This document shows, piece by piece, positions 48,606 through 57,649 of a stretch of DNA of 64,000 bases. The translations under genes were made by a program, and so were the position numbers. The notes beneath the pieces are model-generated. The model searched no databases. It was not told the origin of the DNA and saw only the letters and a program-made list of their open reading frames with translations. Numbering within the stretch: the stretch's first letter is position 1; the number at the start of each line of letters is the position of its first letter. The DNA comes from Thiothrix sp. (GTDB lineage Bacteria; Pseudomonadota; Gammaproteobacteria; Thiotrichales; Thiotrichaceae). The DNA is taken from positions 62,001-126,000 of the forward strand of contig SSFA01000026.1 in NCBI GenBank assembly GCA_008015155.1. Direction: 5' to 3'.

Positions 48606-49286
48606 ATGTCCAATTCACTAAGCGAACAACTGCTGAAAGCTGGCTTGATTACCCAAGCACAAATTGATCAAGCTGAACAAAATAAGCTACAGCAGAAAGA
48701 GAAGGCGAAAGAAGCGCGCGAACAGGCTAAGCTGAAGCCAGCCAAACCTAATCGTAATTTTACGCCTAAAGCCAATAAACCTGCAGCAGTCAAACCGGAA
48801 GGTGCTCCTACGCCTGAAGCGGATAAGAAGCCAGCTCCTAATAAGCCTGCGAAATCACGCAAGTCATCTGATTTAGAGCAATTCTACCGTGAGCGTAATG
48901 AGCTTGAGCGCCAAGAAAAAGCCGCTGAGGAACAACGCCGACGTGAAATGGCTGAGCGGAAAAAGCAAACGCGCCAACAGGTGCGTGAGCTGATCACTGC
49001 TCATTTGAAAAACGTGGATGATGCAGCCATCCGCTACAATTTCGTAGTGGGTGAAACTGTGAAATATCTATATGTCACCGAACAACAGCAACAAGACTTA
49101 GCAACGGGCGCTTTAGCGATTACTTTCTTAGAAGGTAAGCGTTGTCTGATCCCTAGTGAAGTCGCTGAACAAATTTTAGCGATTGATCCTGATAAGTTGA
49201 TTGTGCTGAATAAAGATGGCGTTGAGACTGAAGAGCTCATAGTACCTGAGTTGCCTACTGAATCGCTGCCAGCTTCAGCTGAGTGA
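48606..49286 (+). CDS. DUF2058 (YaiL family) protein, unknown function
   Basis: About 226 residues, highly charged. Residues 1-115 are Lys/Ala/Gln/Pro-rich and probably extended or coiled (QAEQNKLQQKEKAKEAREQ). Residues about 120-205 form a small conserved domain (RQQVRELITAHLKNVDDAAIRYNFV; VKYLYVTEQQQQDLATG). The family is nucleoprotein-like in charge and of unknown function. The ATG at 48606 is used; a TTG six bases earlier is in frame. It converges with and overlaps rsmI by 12 bases. Confidence 0.85.
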   Translation: MSNSLSEQLLKAGLITQAQIDQAEQNKLQQKEKAKEAREQAKLKPAKPNRNFTPKANKPAAVKPEGAPTPEADKKPAPNKPAKSRKSSDLEQFYRERNELERQEKAAEEQRRREMAERKKQTRQQVRELITAHLKNVDDAAIRYNFVVGETVKYLYVTEQQQQDLATGALAITFLEGKRCLIPSEVAEQILAIDPDKLIVLNKDGVETEELIVPELPTESLPASAE

Positions 49287-50120
49287 TTTACTCATCTCCA
49301 TCGCTTGACGGTATAGTTTATTTTTTGCTTGCCCGGTAATCCGGGCCGCAATCTTTGCTGCTTGATTCACTGGAATCTCCTCCTCCAATAAAGCTTGCAA
49401 GACAAGTTCAACATTCACACTGCTTTCCTCTAAAACTTCTGTACAACCCTTCACTAATACAACAAATTCGCCTTTTTGCATGTCACTATCATGACGCAAG
49501 CGGACTAGTAAATTTTGCGCCGTATCACGATAAAAGCTTTCGTATAATTTAGTTAGTTCACGCCCAATCACTAACTCACGGTCCTCACCTAGAACTGCCA
49601 CTAAGTCTTCTAAAAAACCCTCAATACGATGACTAGACTCATAAAAAATTAAGGTGCGCGTTTCAGTCTTTAGTTGTGCAAAACTGGCTTGACGTGCTGA
49701 AGATTTAGCGGATAAAAACCCTTCGAATACAAAACGATCAGTGGCTAGACCAGCTGCTGATAAGGCGGCAATAATGGCACAAGCGCCAGGGATCGGTACT
49801 ATTCTGAAACCAGCTTTAGCGACTTCTTTAACGAGATGATAGCCCGGATCGCTAATCAAGGGCGTACCCGCATCACTGACTAAGGCCACATTCAGGCCTT
49901 GCTCTAAATCAGCCAAAACTTGAGTGACGCGCGCCGTTTCATTGTGGTCATGTAGGCTCACTAAAGGTTTCTGAAACCCCAAATGCGTCAGTAAGCGTAA
50001 AGTGACGCGTGTATCTTCTGCGTAGATTTTTTCAACTTCTTTCAGAGTCTTAATCGCACGTTCGGTAATATCGGTTAAATTACCAATTGGTGTAGCAACA
50101 CAATACAAACTAGCGCTCAT
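49275..50120 (-). CDS. rsmI: 16S rRNA 2'-O-ribose C1402 methyltransferase RsmI
   Basis: 281 residues of the tetrapyrrole-methylase fold: SLYCVATPIGNLTDITERA at the start, IYAEDTRVTLRLLTHL, then ALVSDAGTPLISDPGY and VPIPGACAIIAALSAAGL, which form the SAM pocket. RsmI with RsmH modifies C1402. It is divergent from lpoA and yraN, as in E. coli (yraL/rsmI-lpoA-yraN). Confidence 0.97.
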   Translation of the reverse strand: MSASLYCVATPIGNLTDITERAIKTLKEVEKIYAEDTRVTLRLLTHLGFQKPLVSLHDHNETARVTQVLADLEQGLNVALVSDAGTPLISDPGYHLVKEVAKAGFRIVPIPGACAIIAALSAAGLATDRFVFEGFLSAKSSARQASFAQLKTETRTLIFYESSHRIEGFLEDLVAVLGEDRELVIGRELTKLYESFYRDTAQNLLVRLRHDSDMQKGEFVVLVKGCTEVLEESSVNVELVLQALLEEEIPVNQAAKIAARITGQAKNKLYRQAMEMSKSLS

Positions 50121-50266
50121 AGCAACCTAGGCTGGCTTTAGGGGAAGGTAGGTATGATCAGGCTTTATCGAGCTTTTTGCTATCCCCAAAAAGCTAAATC
50201 CTGCTATAGTTTCAGCCCAATGAAGCTTAAGCGCCGTTGGTTCCTCGTCTATTTAGGATAGTTATA

Positions 50267-51844
50267 ATGACAATTCAGGACTTACGCTACTCATTATCTG
50301 TGGGCTTGATGAGTGGAATGTTTATGCTGCAAGGATGCAGTCTGAGTTCCAATTTACTCAATACTAGTACTACTAGTAATTCAACTTACTCCAGTGAAAA
50401 TCGTGCGACTAGCTCATTTAGAGGCAGGCCAAGTGTCGAGTTAGGCAACCAATTGTTTAAGCAAGGTCGTAAACCAGAAGCAGCAGAGGTGTATTATCAA
50501 GCTGCCTTGGGTTTGCCCTCGCCACAACGCGAGCGGGTTATTCTGCAAGCTGCAGAAGTCAGTGCTTCGTTAGGCGATGAAAAAACGACCCAACGCTATC
50601 TAAAAAACATTCCACGCCAAGCCTTGGGTGGCGAAAATCAAGCACGCTATCGCTATACTTTAGCTTTATTAGCTTTACAAAATGACCAGGCTACCCAAGC
50701 GCTGCGTTTGTTGCCTTCGTTAAGCTCAAACTTATCGGCGGGTTTACGTAGTAAAATTGCCTTAGTAAGGCAACGGGCTTTAGAGATGGGTGGTAGCTTG
50801 CCAGCTCAACAGTCCACTACTCAAGGTATCCCACCAGAACTACAACCGCAACCTGAAACGAATCAGCACCCCGTTCAAGCACAGACTATTTTACCGCGTG
50901 CTGTCGAGCGTTTAGCCGCATTACTTCCAGACGCTGGAGCCTTGGGGCCAGTCGGTAAAGAGATTTACCAAGGGATGCAAGACCAAGGTAGCCAATTTGG
51001 CACGGTGACTACCAGCACCCAATACGCGACAACAGCGGCTACTGTCCTCAGCCAATATCAACAGGCAGTCAGTGATGGTGCAGATATTATCCTTGGCCCC
51101 TTAGATAAAGAGGCTCTAGATGTGCTACTGGCCAGCAATACTTTAACTGTACCCGTCTTAAGTTTGAACTATACGACTGAGGGGCAAAGTTCACCTGCTC
51201 TTTACCAATTTGGTTTATCGCCTGAAGATGAGGCTCGCCAAGTAGCAAGTTTTACGACTAGCCGTGGTTTACGCCAAGCCCTTGTCCTCGTCCCTGATTC
51301 ACAATGGGGCAATCGCTTAGCAGAAGCGTTTACAGCGGCTTATCAAGCAGCTGGGGGGCAAGTAGTTAGCAGTGTGGCTTATCCGAATAGCACCAGCAAA
51401 GACTATCTCACTACGCTACAGGCCGCTCTAGCAAACAGCAGTGGGGCGCAGATAGTATTTTTAGGTGCATCTCCTACTCAAGCGCGCCTAATGAAACCGT
51501 TACTGCAAGCTCAAGCACCTGAATTACCTGTTTATGCGACTTCGCATGTCTTTTCAGGGCGGTTAGAAAAAACTAAAGATGCTGATTTAGAGGGCATTAT
51601 CTACACAGAAATACCTTTTGTGTTACAAAGCTTACAACAAGGCCGCTTAGATACACTCAAATACCCACGCTTATATGCCCTAGGCATGGATGCTGTGACG
51701 ATTGCTAAGAGCTTGCCAGCTCTCACCCAAAATCAACGTCTGCAAGGGCATACCGGTGAAATCAGCCTTAGCGCGAATCGTCTCATTCAAAGGCGCTTAG
51801 TGATGGCGACTTTTAAAGACGGCTTGCCGACTATTCTAGAATAA
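50267..51844 (+). CDS. lpoA: Penicillin-binding protein activator LpoA-like lipoprotein
   Basis: LpoA is the outer-membrane lipoprotein that activates PBP1A. From the ATG at 50267 (AGGA 8 bases before) the product has about 525 residues. It has a lipobox (MLQGCSL), an N-terminal TPR-like helical domain (GNQLFKQGRKPEAAEVYYQAALGL), a linker, and a C-terminal periplasmic-binding-type domain (LSQYQQAVSDGADIILGPLDKEAL; VLVPDSQWGNRLAEAF). The neighbours rsmI and yraN are the classical ones. Its stop overlaps the yraN start by one base. Confidence 0.93.
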   Translation: MTIQDLRYSLSVGLMSGMFMLQGCSLSSNLLNTSTTSNSTYSSENRATSSFRGRPSVELGNQLFKQGRKPEAAEVYYQAALGLPSPQRERVILQAAEVSASLGDEKTTQRYLKNIPRQALGGENQARYRYTLALLALQNDQATQALRLLPSLSSNLSAGLRSKIALVRQRALEMGGSLPAQQSTTQGIPPELQPQPETNQHPVQAQTILPRAVERLAALLPDAGALGPVGKEIYQGMQDQGSQFGTVTTSTQYATTAATVLSQYQQAVSDGADIILGPLDKEALDVLLASNTLTVPVLSLNYTTEGQSSPALYQFGLSPEDEARQVASFTTSRGLRQALVLVPDSQWGNRLAEAFTAAYQAAGGQVVSSVAYPNSTSKDYLTTLQAALANSSGAQIVFLGASPTQARLMKPLLQAQAPELPVYATSHVFSGRLEKTKDADLEGIIYTEIPFVLQSLQQGRLDTLKYPRLYALGMDAVTIAKSLPALTQNQRLQGHTGEISLSANRLIQRRLVMATFKDGLPTILE

Positions 51845-52194
51845 TGGCTAGTCTTCAAAGCCTTGGCCAATGGGCAGAAGATCGGGCTTGCGATTACTTA
51901 CAAACTCAAGGTTTTAAGTTACTCAAGCGGAATTATCGCTTACGCGGGGGTGAAATTGATATTATTGGCCAAGATGGCGATTATCTGGTCTTTGTAGAAG
52001 TTCGCTATCGTAGCAGCGAAAATTTCGGTGGAGCGCTTTACAGTGTTGATCTGCGCAAACAACAAAAAATTATTCGTACTGCTCAATATTATTTAATGCG
52101 CTACCCACATGACTTAGCTTGCCGCTTTGATGTGATTGCCATTAATGCTCAGCAGCAGATTCATTGGCTCAAACATGCTTTTGAGCTGAGCTAA
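51844..52194 (+). CDS. yraN: YraN family (UPF0102) endonuclease-like protein
   Basis: 116 residues with the restriction-endonuclease-like core: GQWAEDRACDYLQTQGFKLL, RNYRLRGGEIDIIGQDG, VFVEVRYRSSENFGG. The acidic/Lys positions match a PD-(D/E)XK arrangement (EID...EVR). Function is unknown; a Holliday-junction-resolvase-like fold is proposed for the family. The stop precedes argA by 29 bases. Confidence 0.92.
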   Translation: MASLQSLGQWAEDRACDYLQTQGFKLLKRNYRLRGGEIDIIGQDGDYLVFVEVRYRSSENFGGALYSVDLRKQQKIIRTAQYYLMRYPHDLACRFDVIAINAQQQIHWLKHAFELS

Positions 52195-52223
52195 GCTAAG
52201 CCTGTCACCACTTAGGAAGTATC

Positions 52224-53522
52224 ATGTCTAACACCCATCAATCTGGTTATAAACCTGTGGACTGTAATAGCGTGGAATTTTTCCGTGAGGCTAGCCCGTA
52301 TATTCATAAGCATCGCGACAAAATCTTCGTGATCGCTTTTCCGGGGGAAGTGTTAGAGCAGGCAAATTTCCGCCGTATTTTACAAGACATAGCGATTATT
52401 GCGGCTTTAGGGGCGAAAATAGTACTCGTGCATGGCACACGTCCACAAATCGATCGGCGTTTAGAGCAACTAGAGCAGCCAATTCGTTTTCATAACGGCA
52501 CACGGATTACTGATCGCGAAGCCTTGCAAGCTGCACAAGAAGCCTGTGGGGCAGCACGCATCACCATTGAAAACGCACTTACGTATATGTTGGCTCAGCC
52601 AGGCGTCGGCAATATAGGCCCGGGGGTGATTTCTGGTAATTTTGTGACTGCCCGCCCCATTGGTGTACTCGATGGCGTAGATTATGGCTATAGCGGGCAA
52701 ATTCGGCGAATTCGGCATAACTTTATTCGCCAGCAATTAGAAAACCGTCACATTGTCCTATTATCTCCTTTGGGTTATTCGCCGACTGGTGAGGCGTACA
52801 ACTTACGCTATGAGCAACTTGCAATTGAAGCAGCTCAAGCCCTTGAGGCTGATAAAGTCATGTTGTTAGACGAGACTTCGTTTGATCTGCCTAACAATTT
52901 AACGGTTGAAGAGGCCGAAGCTTACGTCGATCAGCACGATATGCTGCCACAAATTATTGCTGCCCTTAAACATAAGGTGGGGCGAGTACATTTGCTGGAT
53001 GCTAATGTCGATGGCATCTTATTAACTGAATTGTATACCCGCGATGGGATTGGTTGCATGATCTCGGCAGATGCTTATGAAACCGTTCGGGCTGCAGGTG
53101 TGGATGATATCAGTGGTATTCTCGATGTGATCCGTCCGATGGAGCAAGCAGGCATTCTGGTTAAGCGTTCTCGAGAGCAACTAGAATTAGAAATTAATCG
53201 CTTCCAAGTATTTGTACGCGATCAGAAAATCATAGGCTGTGCGGCTTTATACGATACAGCTGATCCTAGTATTGGTGAGTTAGCCTGTTTAGCAGTAGAT
53301 CCACCTTATCGGACTGCAAATCGAGGGGATCGTTTGTTACAAGCCATTACGCAAATAGCCAAGACGCAAGGCAAGCAAAAGCTCCTAGTTTTAACAACCC
53401 AAACGACGGATTGGTTCAGGGAGCGGGGCTTTGTGGATGCAGGTATTATTGATTTACCTGAGAATAAAAAGCAGGTCTATAATCATAAACGTAATTCTAA
53501 AGTTCTTTTTAAGACCTTGTAA
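52224..53522 (+). CDS. argA: N-acetylglutamate synthase ArgA (AAK-GNAT fusion)
   Basis: ArgA acetylates glutamate, the first step of arginine synthesis. 432 residues: an N-terminal amino-acid-kinase-like regulatory domain (FVIAFPGEVLEQANFRRILQDIAIIAALGAKIVLVHGTRPQI) that binds arginine, and a C-terminal GNAT domain (about 290-432) with ELACLAVDPPYRTANRGDRLL as the acetyl-CoA loop and WFRERGFVDAG at the end. A RBS (AGGAA) lies 6 bases before the ATG. Confidence 0.96.
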   Translation: MSNTHQSGYKPVDCNSVEFFREASPYIHKHRDKIFVIAFPGEVLEQANFRRILQDIAIIAALGAKIVLVHGTRPQIDRRLEQLEQPIRFHNGTRITDREALQAAQEACGAARITIENALTYMLAQPGVGNIGPGVISGNFVTARPIGVLDGVDYGYSGQIRRIRHNFIRQQLENRHIVLLSPLGYSPTGEAYNLRYEQLAIEAAQALEADKVMLLDETSFDLPNNLTVEEAEAYVDQHDMLPQIIAALKHKVGRVHLLDANVDGILLTELYTRDGIGCMISADAYETVRAAGVDDISGILDVIRPMEQAGILVKRSREQLELEINRFQVFVRDQKIIGCAALYDTADPSIGELACLAVDPPYRTANRGDRLLQAITQIAKTQGKQKLLVLTTQTTDWFRERGFVDAGIIDLPENKKQVYNHKRNSKVLFKTL

Positions 53523-53665
53523 GCGTAAGTGGTGCGTTAACCTATGACCAATTGTCAAAAAACATCGTAGGTTTGAGAGCAATTGATCTAAATTAGTGAA
53601 TCAGGTAAAACTGCTAGTACTCTAATTAGCAATAAGTATTACAGGGGCACTCAGCTGCTCCGCTC

Positions 53666-53680
53666 CGAAGCATTGCTTCG
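53666..53680. repeat. Small hairpin after argA
   Basis: CGAAGC and GCTTCG pair around ATT. A TTTTT run lies 11 bases further on the plus strand, too far for a classical terminator. It is the only structure in the 213-base gap that I can support. Confidence 0.3.
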
Positions 53681-53735
53681 TTCCGGTTAGTTTTTGAACT
53701 GCACTGCCGCCTGTTATACATAGAAGGAGAGAGCC

Positions 53736-54584
53736 ATGTTCAAAGCAACCCGGCAATGGTTATGGGATAAAGGTATTAATTGGCTGAATGCGATTCCGCC
53801 TGCCGATTCGCAAACCAGCGCTTATTGCAATTTTGATTTCCTCGAACATGAAGTGCGCCCAGGGGATGTGCTGTTGTTTGCCGGGCAAACCCGAGTGAGC
53901 AAAGTTATTCAAATGGTGACGCTCTCACCTTGGACTCATGCCGCTTTATATGTAGGACGGATTAATGATATTCGCGATCCCCAAGTCCGCGAAAAACTTC
54001 AGACCCATTATCCGGGCGACCCAAACGATAAATTAGTAGTCGAGTCGCTACTCGGTTATGGAACTGTAGCCAACCCACTAAGCGCTTATCGAGAAGAACA
54101 TTTGCGTATTTGTCGCCCTTCAGGTTTGGATTGGCGTGATGCTGATATTGTAGTGAATGTAGCGGTTGAGCATTTGGGAATGGGTTATGATGTTCAGCAG
54201 CTCATGGATTTAGCGCGTTTTTTATTTCCCTATGGAATTTTACCTAGACGCTGGCGCTCCTCTTTATTCCAACATAATGCGGGTCAACCTACGCATATTA
54301 TTTGCTCTAGTATGATTGCGCGTTGTTTTCAGCAAGTCCACTATCCCATTTTACCTTTGATTCATAATAATCAAGCAGCGCATCAAATCAGCCTCGAAGA
54401 ACGTGACTTTCGCTTATTTATTCCCAGTGACTTCGATTACTCGCCCTATTTTGAAGTAATTAAATACCCAGCTTGGAATTTCAGTGAACTCCCTGCCTAT
54501 CGAAGTTTACCTTGGCAACAAGCTAATTTAGCTATAGCTAAACCTGAGACTAATAGTAATAGTCAGCTCTTACCCAGTGCTTAA
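53736..54584 (+). CDS. YiiX/YebB-like permuted NlpC/P60 family protein
   Basis: 282 residues with no signal peptide. The circularly permuted papain-like fold shows HEVRPGDVLLFAGQTR at about 35-52, the His block SPWTHAALYVGRI, VVESLLGYGTV, and the Cys block THIICSSMIARCFQQVHYP (the catalytic Cys is probably that of ICSSMI). Families of this type are lipid- or peptide-processing hydrolases or acyltransferases; the substrate is unknown. GGAG lies just before the ATG. Single gene, followed after 157 bases by the FadB-like gene. Confidence 0.75.
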   Translation: MFKATRQWLWDKGINWLNAIPPADSQTSAYCNFDFLEHEVRPGDVLLFAGQTRVSKVIQMVTLSPWTHAALYVGRINDIRDPQVREKLQTHYPGDPNDKLVVESLLGYGTVANPLSAYREEHLRICRPSGLDWRDADIVVNVAVEHLGMGYDVQQLMDLARFLFPYGILPRRWRSSLFQHNAGQPTHIICSSMIARCFQQVHYPILPLIHNNQAAHQISLEERDFRLFIPSDFDYSPYFEVIKYPAWNFSELPAYRSLPWQQANLAIAKPETNSNSQLLPSA

Positions 54585-54741
54585 ATCTATCTATTTATAC
54601 CGTGTATTTTGCTTAAAAATTGTTTTCTTTGTACAGTTTACTGACAAATCAACGGGTTTTGCGGTAGAATCATTCGGAAAAATAGATCATTAAGCGCAAC
54701 ACAGGGGCCAATAATGTGCTTTATCACGCAGCTAGGTAGGC

Positions 54742-56709
54742 TTGGGCTTGCTTACTTCTACACCTGATAACTTTCAACACCTCGCTATTCGCCGTGATCA
54801 GCATGTGTTGTGGATTGGGTTAGCGGTAAAAAACTCTACGCACAATTTACTCACACCTGAAGTCTTGGCAGAGCTCCATCAGGCTTACAAAATGGCTCAA
54901 GCTTTAGGGGTGCGCGCGTTGATTTTGCACTCAATGCAGGCTCAAGTTTTTTGTTCAGGTCTTGATTTAAGCATCCTAGAAAATAACCTAGACTCCCAAG
55001 CACTCACTGATTTTTTAAAATCTGGACAGGATTTTTGTGAGCGACTACAGTCTTCAGCTATCGTGAGCTTAGCCATGGTTGAGGGCGAATGCGCTGGAGC
55101 TGGGCTTTCACTCGCCTTAGCTTGTCACTATTGTGTCGGCAGCTTAAGTCGCCATACTCACTTTAGCTTTCCCGAAGTCAGCCAAGGCATTCATCCCATC
55201 TGGGGCGGGATCTCACGCACTTTACAACGTATGGGAGTAACAACAGCACTCAAGTTTCTCGTTCAAACTACAGTCTTTAGTACTGAGGAAGCGATACGCT
55301 ACAAATTGATTGATGCAGCCGCCACAGCTCCACAACTTAAGTTACTGAGTTTACGTTACGTAGCAGGGCAACCTGCTAAGTCTACAGCCCCCTTTAGCAC
55401 TGCCTTGTTAGAAACCCTATCCGCACGCATAGTTATCAATAATCAACAACAACGCAAACTAGCTAAACAACAAGATATTGAACATTATCCTGCTGGCTCA
55501 CGCTTATTGAACTTATGGCAATTACAGGGTGGGATTTTAGCTAATTTACAGGATGCGGAAATTGCTGCATTTAAACACCTAGTTACTACAGCCAGCACTC
55601 AAAATTTATTGCGCCTTGCACGCCTGAAAGCACAATTTAAAGCGATAGTCCCATTGAATGCTGATAACTATTCAAGTGTCCATATTATTGGTGCGGGGCA
55701 TCTAGGTCGGGAAATTGCGGCTTGGTGTAGCTTATCTGGCTTGACTGTCAGTATTCAAGAATCTAATCCTGAAAACCTAAATTTTGCCTTAGAACGCATT
55801 CGCACTATTTTTAATACCTATTTTCAGAAAGACATTAGCAAACTAAAAGCTGCTAATGAACGAATTCATGTCGATTACGAAGGCAGTGGCATGGCTTTAG
55901 CCGATATTGTGATTGATGCCACTCCAGACAAACTAGGCAGTAAACAAGAGTTATTAGCTAGCTTAGAAGAAAATGCGCGCCCAGATGCGCTCTTAGCGGT
56001 CACGTCTTCGCATTTACCTTTGGAGCAGCTAGCGGCGGTTTTATTAAAACCTACTCGTTTAATCGGTTTACACTTTCTTTACCCTATTACTCAACGTGAA
56101 TTAGTCGAAGTTGTACATTTAGGAGAAAAGACCTCCGCAGCTGTTATTCAGCAAGCTTGTAATTTTGTTAGACAACTGAATAAACTGCCTCTACCTATAC
56201 AAGCTGCCCCAGGCTTATTAGTCAACCGTATTTTACTGACTTATATCATGCAAGGGATCCGCCTACAGCAGCAAAATGTACCTAGCGTAGTAATCGATAA
56301 GGCGGGGCGTGATTTTGGCATGCCTTTAGGGCCTTTAGAATGGGCGGATGTTTTAGGTCTAGATTATTGTCGACAATTAGGCGACACTCTGGCTAAAACT
56401 AGCCCGATATTAGTGCCTGATTTATTAGTTGATATGCTTAAAGCTGGTAAATTAGGTCGAAAAAATGGCAATGGCTTTTATCGCTATCGACATGGGCGTA
56501 TGCTAAAACCAGAACGAGCACATTGGGATGGGAATATTGCTGCTTTACAAGATAAGTTAGTCAGACAAATGTCTGAAGAAGCTGCTTTATGTTTAGAGCA
56601 AGGTATTATTGAAAATCCAGATTTATTAGATGCTGCTGTCGTGTTTGGCGCTGGATTTCCAGCATTTAGAGGGGGGCCGCTGCAATATGCGCGCAGCTGT
56701 CGTAAATAA
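54742..56709 (+). CDS. Fused enoyl-CoA hydratase / 3-hydroxyacyl-CoA dehydrogenase (FadB/FadJ-like)
   Basis: 655 residues, shorter than FadB or FadJ (about 715-730). Residues 1-200 form a crotonase domain with the oxyanion-hole part VFCSGLDLSIL and VEGECAGAGLSLALA. The second catalytic-Glu site lies near SFPEVSQGIHP. Residues about 310-490 form the NAD domain with GAGHLGREIAAW, and LIGLHFLYPITQRELVEVVH carries the catalytic His. C-terminal dehydrogenase helices include GRKNGNGFYRY. The start is read as TTG at 54742 since a stop lies just upstream in frame; AGGTAGG precedes it. No thiolase (fadA) follows, so the beta-oxidation partner is elsewhere. Confidence 0.9.
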   Translation: MGLLTSTPDNFQHLAIRRDQHVLWIGLAVKNSTHNLLTPEVLAELHQAYKMAQALGVRALILHSMQAQVFCSGLDLSILENNLDSQALTDFLKSGQDFCERLQSSAIVSLAMVEGECAGAGLSLALACHYCVGSLSRHTHFSFPEVSQGIHPIWGGISRTLQRMGVTTALKFLVQTTVFSTEEAIRYKLIDAAATAPQLKLLSLRYVAGQPAKSTAPFSTALLETLSARIVINNQQQRKLAKQQDIEHYPAGSRLLNLWQLQGGILANLQDAEIAAFKHLVTTASTQNLLRLARLKAQFKAIVPLNADNYSSVHIIGAGHLGREIAAWCSLSGLTVSIQESNPENLNFALERIRTIFNTYFQKDISKLKAANERIHVDYEGSGMALADIVIDATPDKLGSKQELLASLEENARPDALLAVTSSHLPLEQLAAVLLKPTRLIGLHFLYPITQRELVEVVHLGEKTSAAVIQQACNFVRQLNKLPLPIQAAPGLLVNRILLTYIMQGIRLQQQNVPSVVIDKAGRDFGMPLGPLEWADVLGLDYCRQLGDTLAKTSPILVPDLLVDMLKAGKLGRKNGNGFYRYRHGRMLKPERAHWDGNIAALQDKLVRQMSEEAALCLEQGIIENPDLLDAAVVFGAGFPAFRGGPLQYARSCRK

Positions 56710-56731
56710 AGAACTACATTGAGGAACAGGC

Positions 56732-57649
56732 ATGAATCTGCCGACGGTTAAACAACTCCGTTATTTTGTAGCTCTAGAAACTTACGGTCATTTTGGACGT
56801 GCTGCTGAAGCTTGCTTTGTGTCCCAATCGGCTTTTAGTACTGCCATCCGTGAACTTGAATCAACCCTTGAAGTACAATTAGTTGATCGCACTAATAAAA
56901 ATGTTACCGTCACACATATTGGTCGCCAACTTGCTATTGAAGCCCGACGTTGCCTGCGCGATATTGAAGGCTTAGTTGAACTAGCACGCAGTAATCAGCA
57001 GCCTTTAACCGGTGAATTGAGAATTGGTGTTATTCCTACTATTGCCCCATTTTTATTACCCGAAATTTTACCTAAACTACGTGCAGAGTTTCCCCGTCTT
57101 AAACTCTATCTGACCGAAGATATTACTCAGCGTATTTATGAAAAGCTCATGGATGGGGAACTGGATTTAATTATTCTCGCCCTCCCTTATGCACTGAGGA
57201 ATGCAGAGGTACAGCCCTTATTCCGTGACCGTTTTTATCTAGCTTGCCGCGAAGATACCCAACATCTTAATCCCACCAGCTATGATATTGAGCATTTAGA
57301 GCCAGAGACTGTTTTACTCTTAGAAGATGGGCATTGCTTACGGGACCATGCACTCTCTGCTTGTCATTTACAGGATATTGAAAAGATTAGTCGTTTTGCA
57401 GCGAGTAGCTTATTAACTTTGGTGCAGATGTTAGATGCTGATTTAGGCGTATCGTATTTACCTGAAATGGTCATTGGTTCACCTTTATTAGCAGGTACTG
57501 CCGTCAAACTCTGGCCGATTCGTGAAGAAAGTTACCGAGAAATTGGTTTAGCTTGGCGGCGTGGCAGTGCTCGCGAACAAGAGTTTTTGCAATTAGGCGA
57601 AGCGATTAGAACTGCGAAGATAATGGTTGTTGTACCCGAAAATACGTAA
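56732..57649 (+). CDS. oxyR: Hydrogen-peroxide-sensing LysR regulator OxyR
   Basis: 305 residues. The LysR HTH is at about 1-65 (QLRYFVALETYGHFGRAAEACFVSQSAFSTAI). The redox core EDGHCLRDHALSAC has Cys202 and Cys211, spaced like E. coli Cys199/Cys208, which form the disulfide on peroxide exposure. GVSYLPEM is also typical. OxyR activates catalase, AhpC and related genes; none is next to it. Its 3' end overlaps the convergent gspK by 44 bases. GAGG lies just before the ATG. Confidence 0.95.
   Translation: MNLPTVKQLRYFVALETYGHFGRAAEACFVSQSAFSTAIRELESTLEVQLVDRTNKNVTVTHIGRQLAIEARRCLRDIEGLVELARSNQQPLTGELRIGVIPTIAPFLLPEILPKLRAEFPRLKLYLTEDITQRIYEKLMDGELDLIILALPYALRNAEVQPLFRDRFYLACREDTQHLNPTSYDIEHLEPETVLLLEDGHCLRDHALSACHLQDIEKISRFAASSLLTLVQMLDADLGVSYLPEMVIGSPLLAGTAVKLWPIREESYREIGLAWRRGSAREQEFLQLGEAIRTAKIMVVVPENT

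Noticed and set aside
53641..53720. Terminator or REP-like element after argA
   Set aside because: The stem is 6 pairs with the T-run 11 bases away and only one copy is present in the window.
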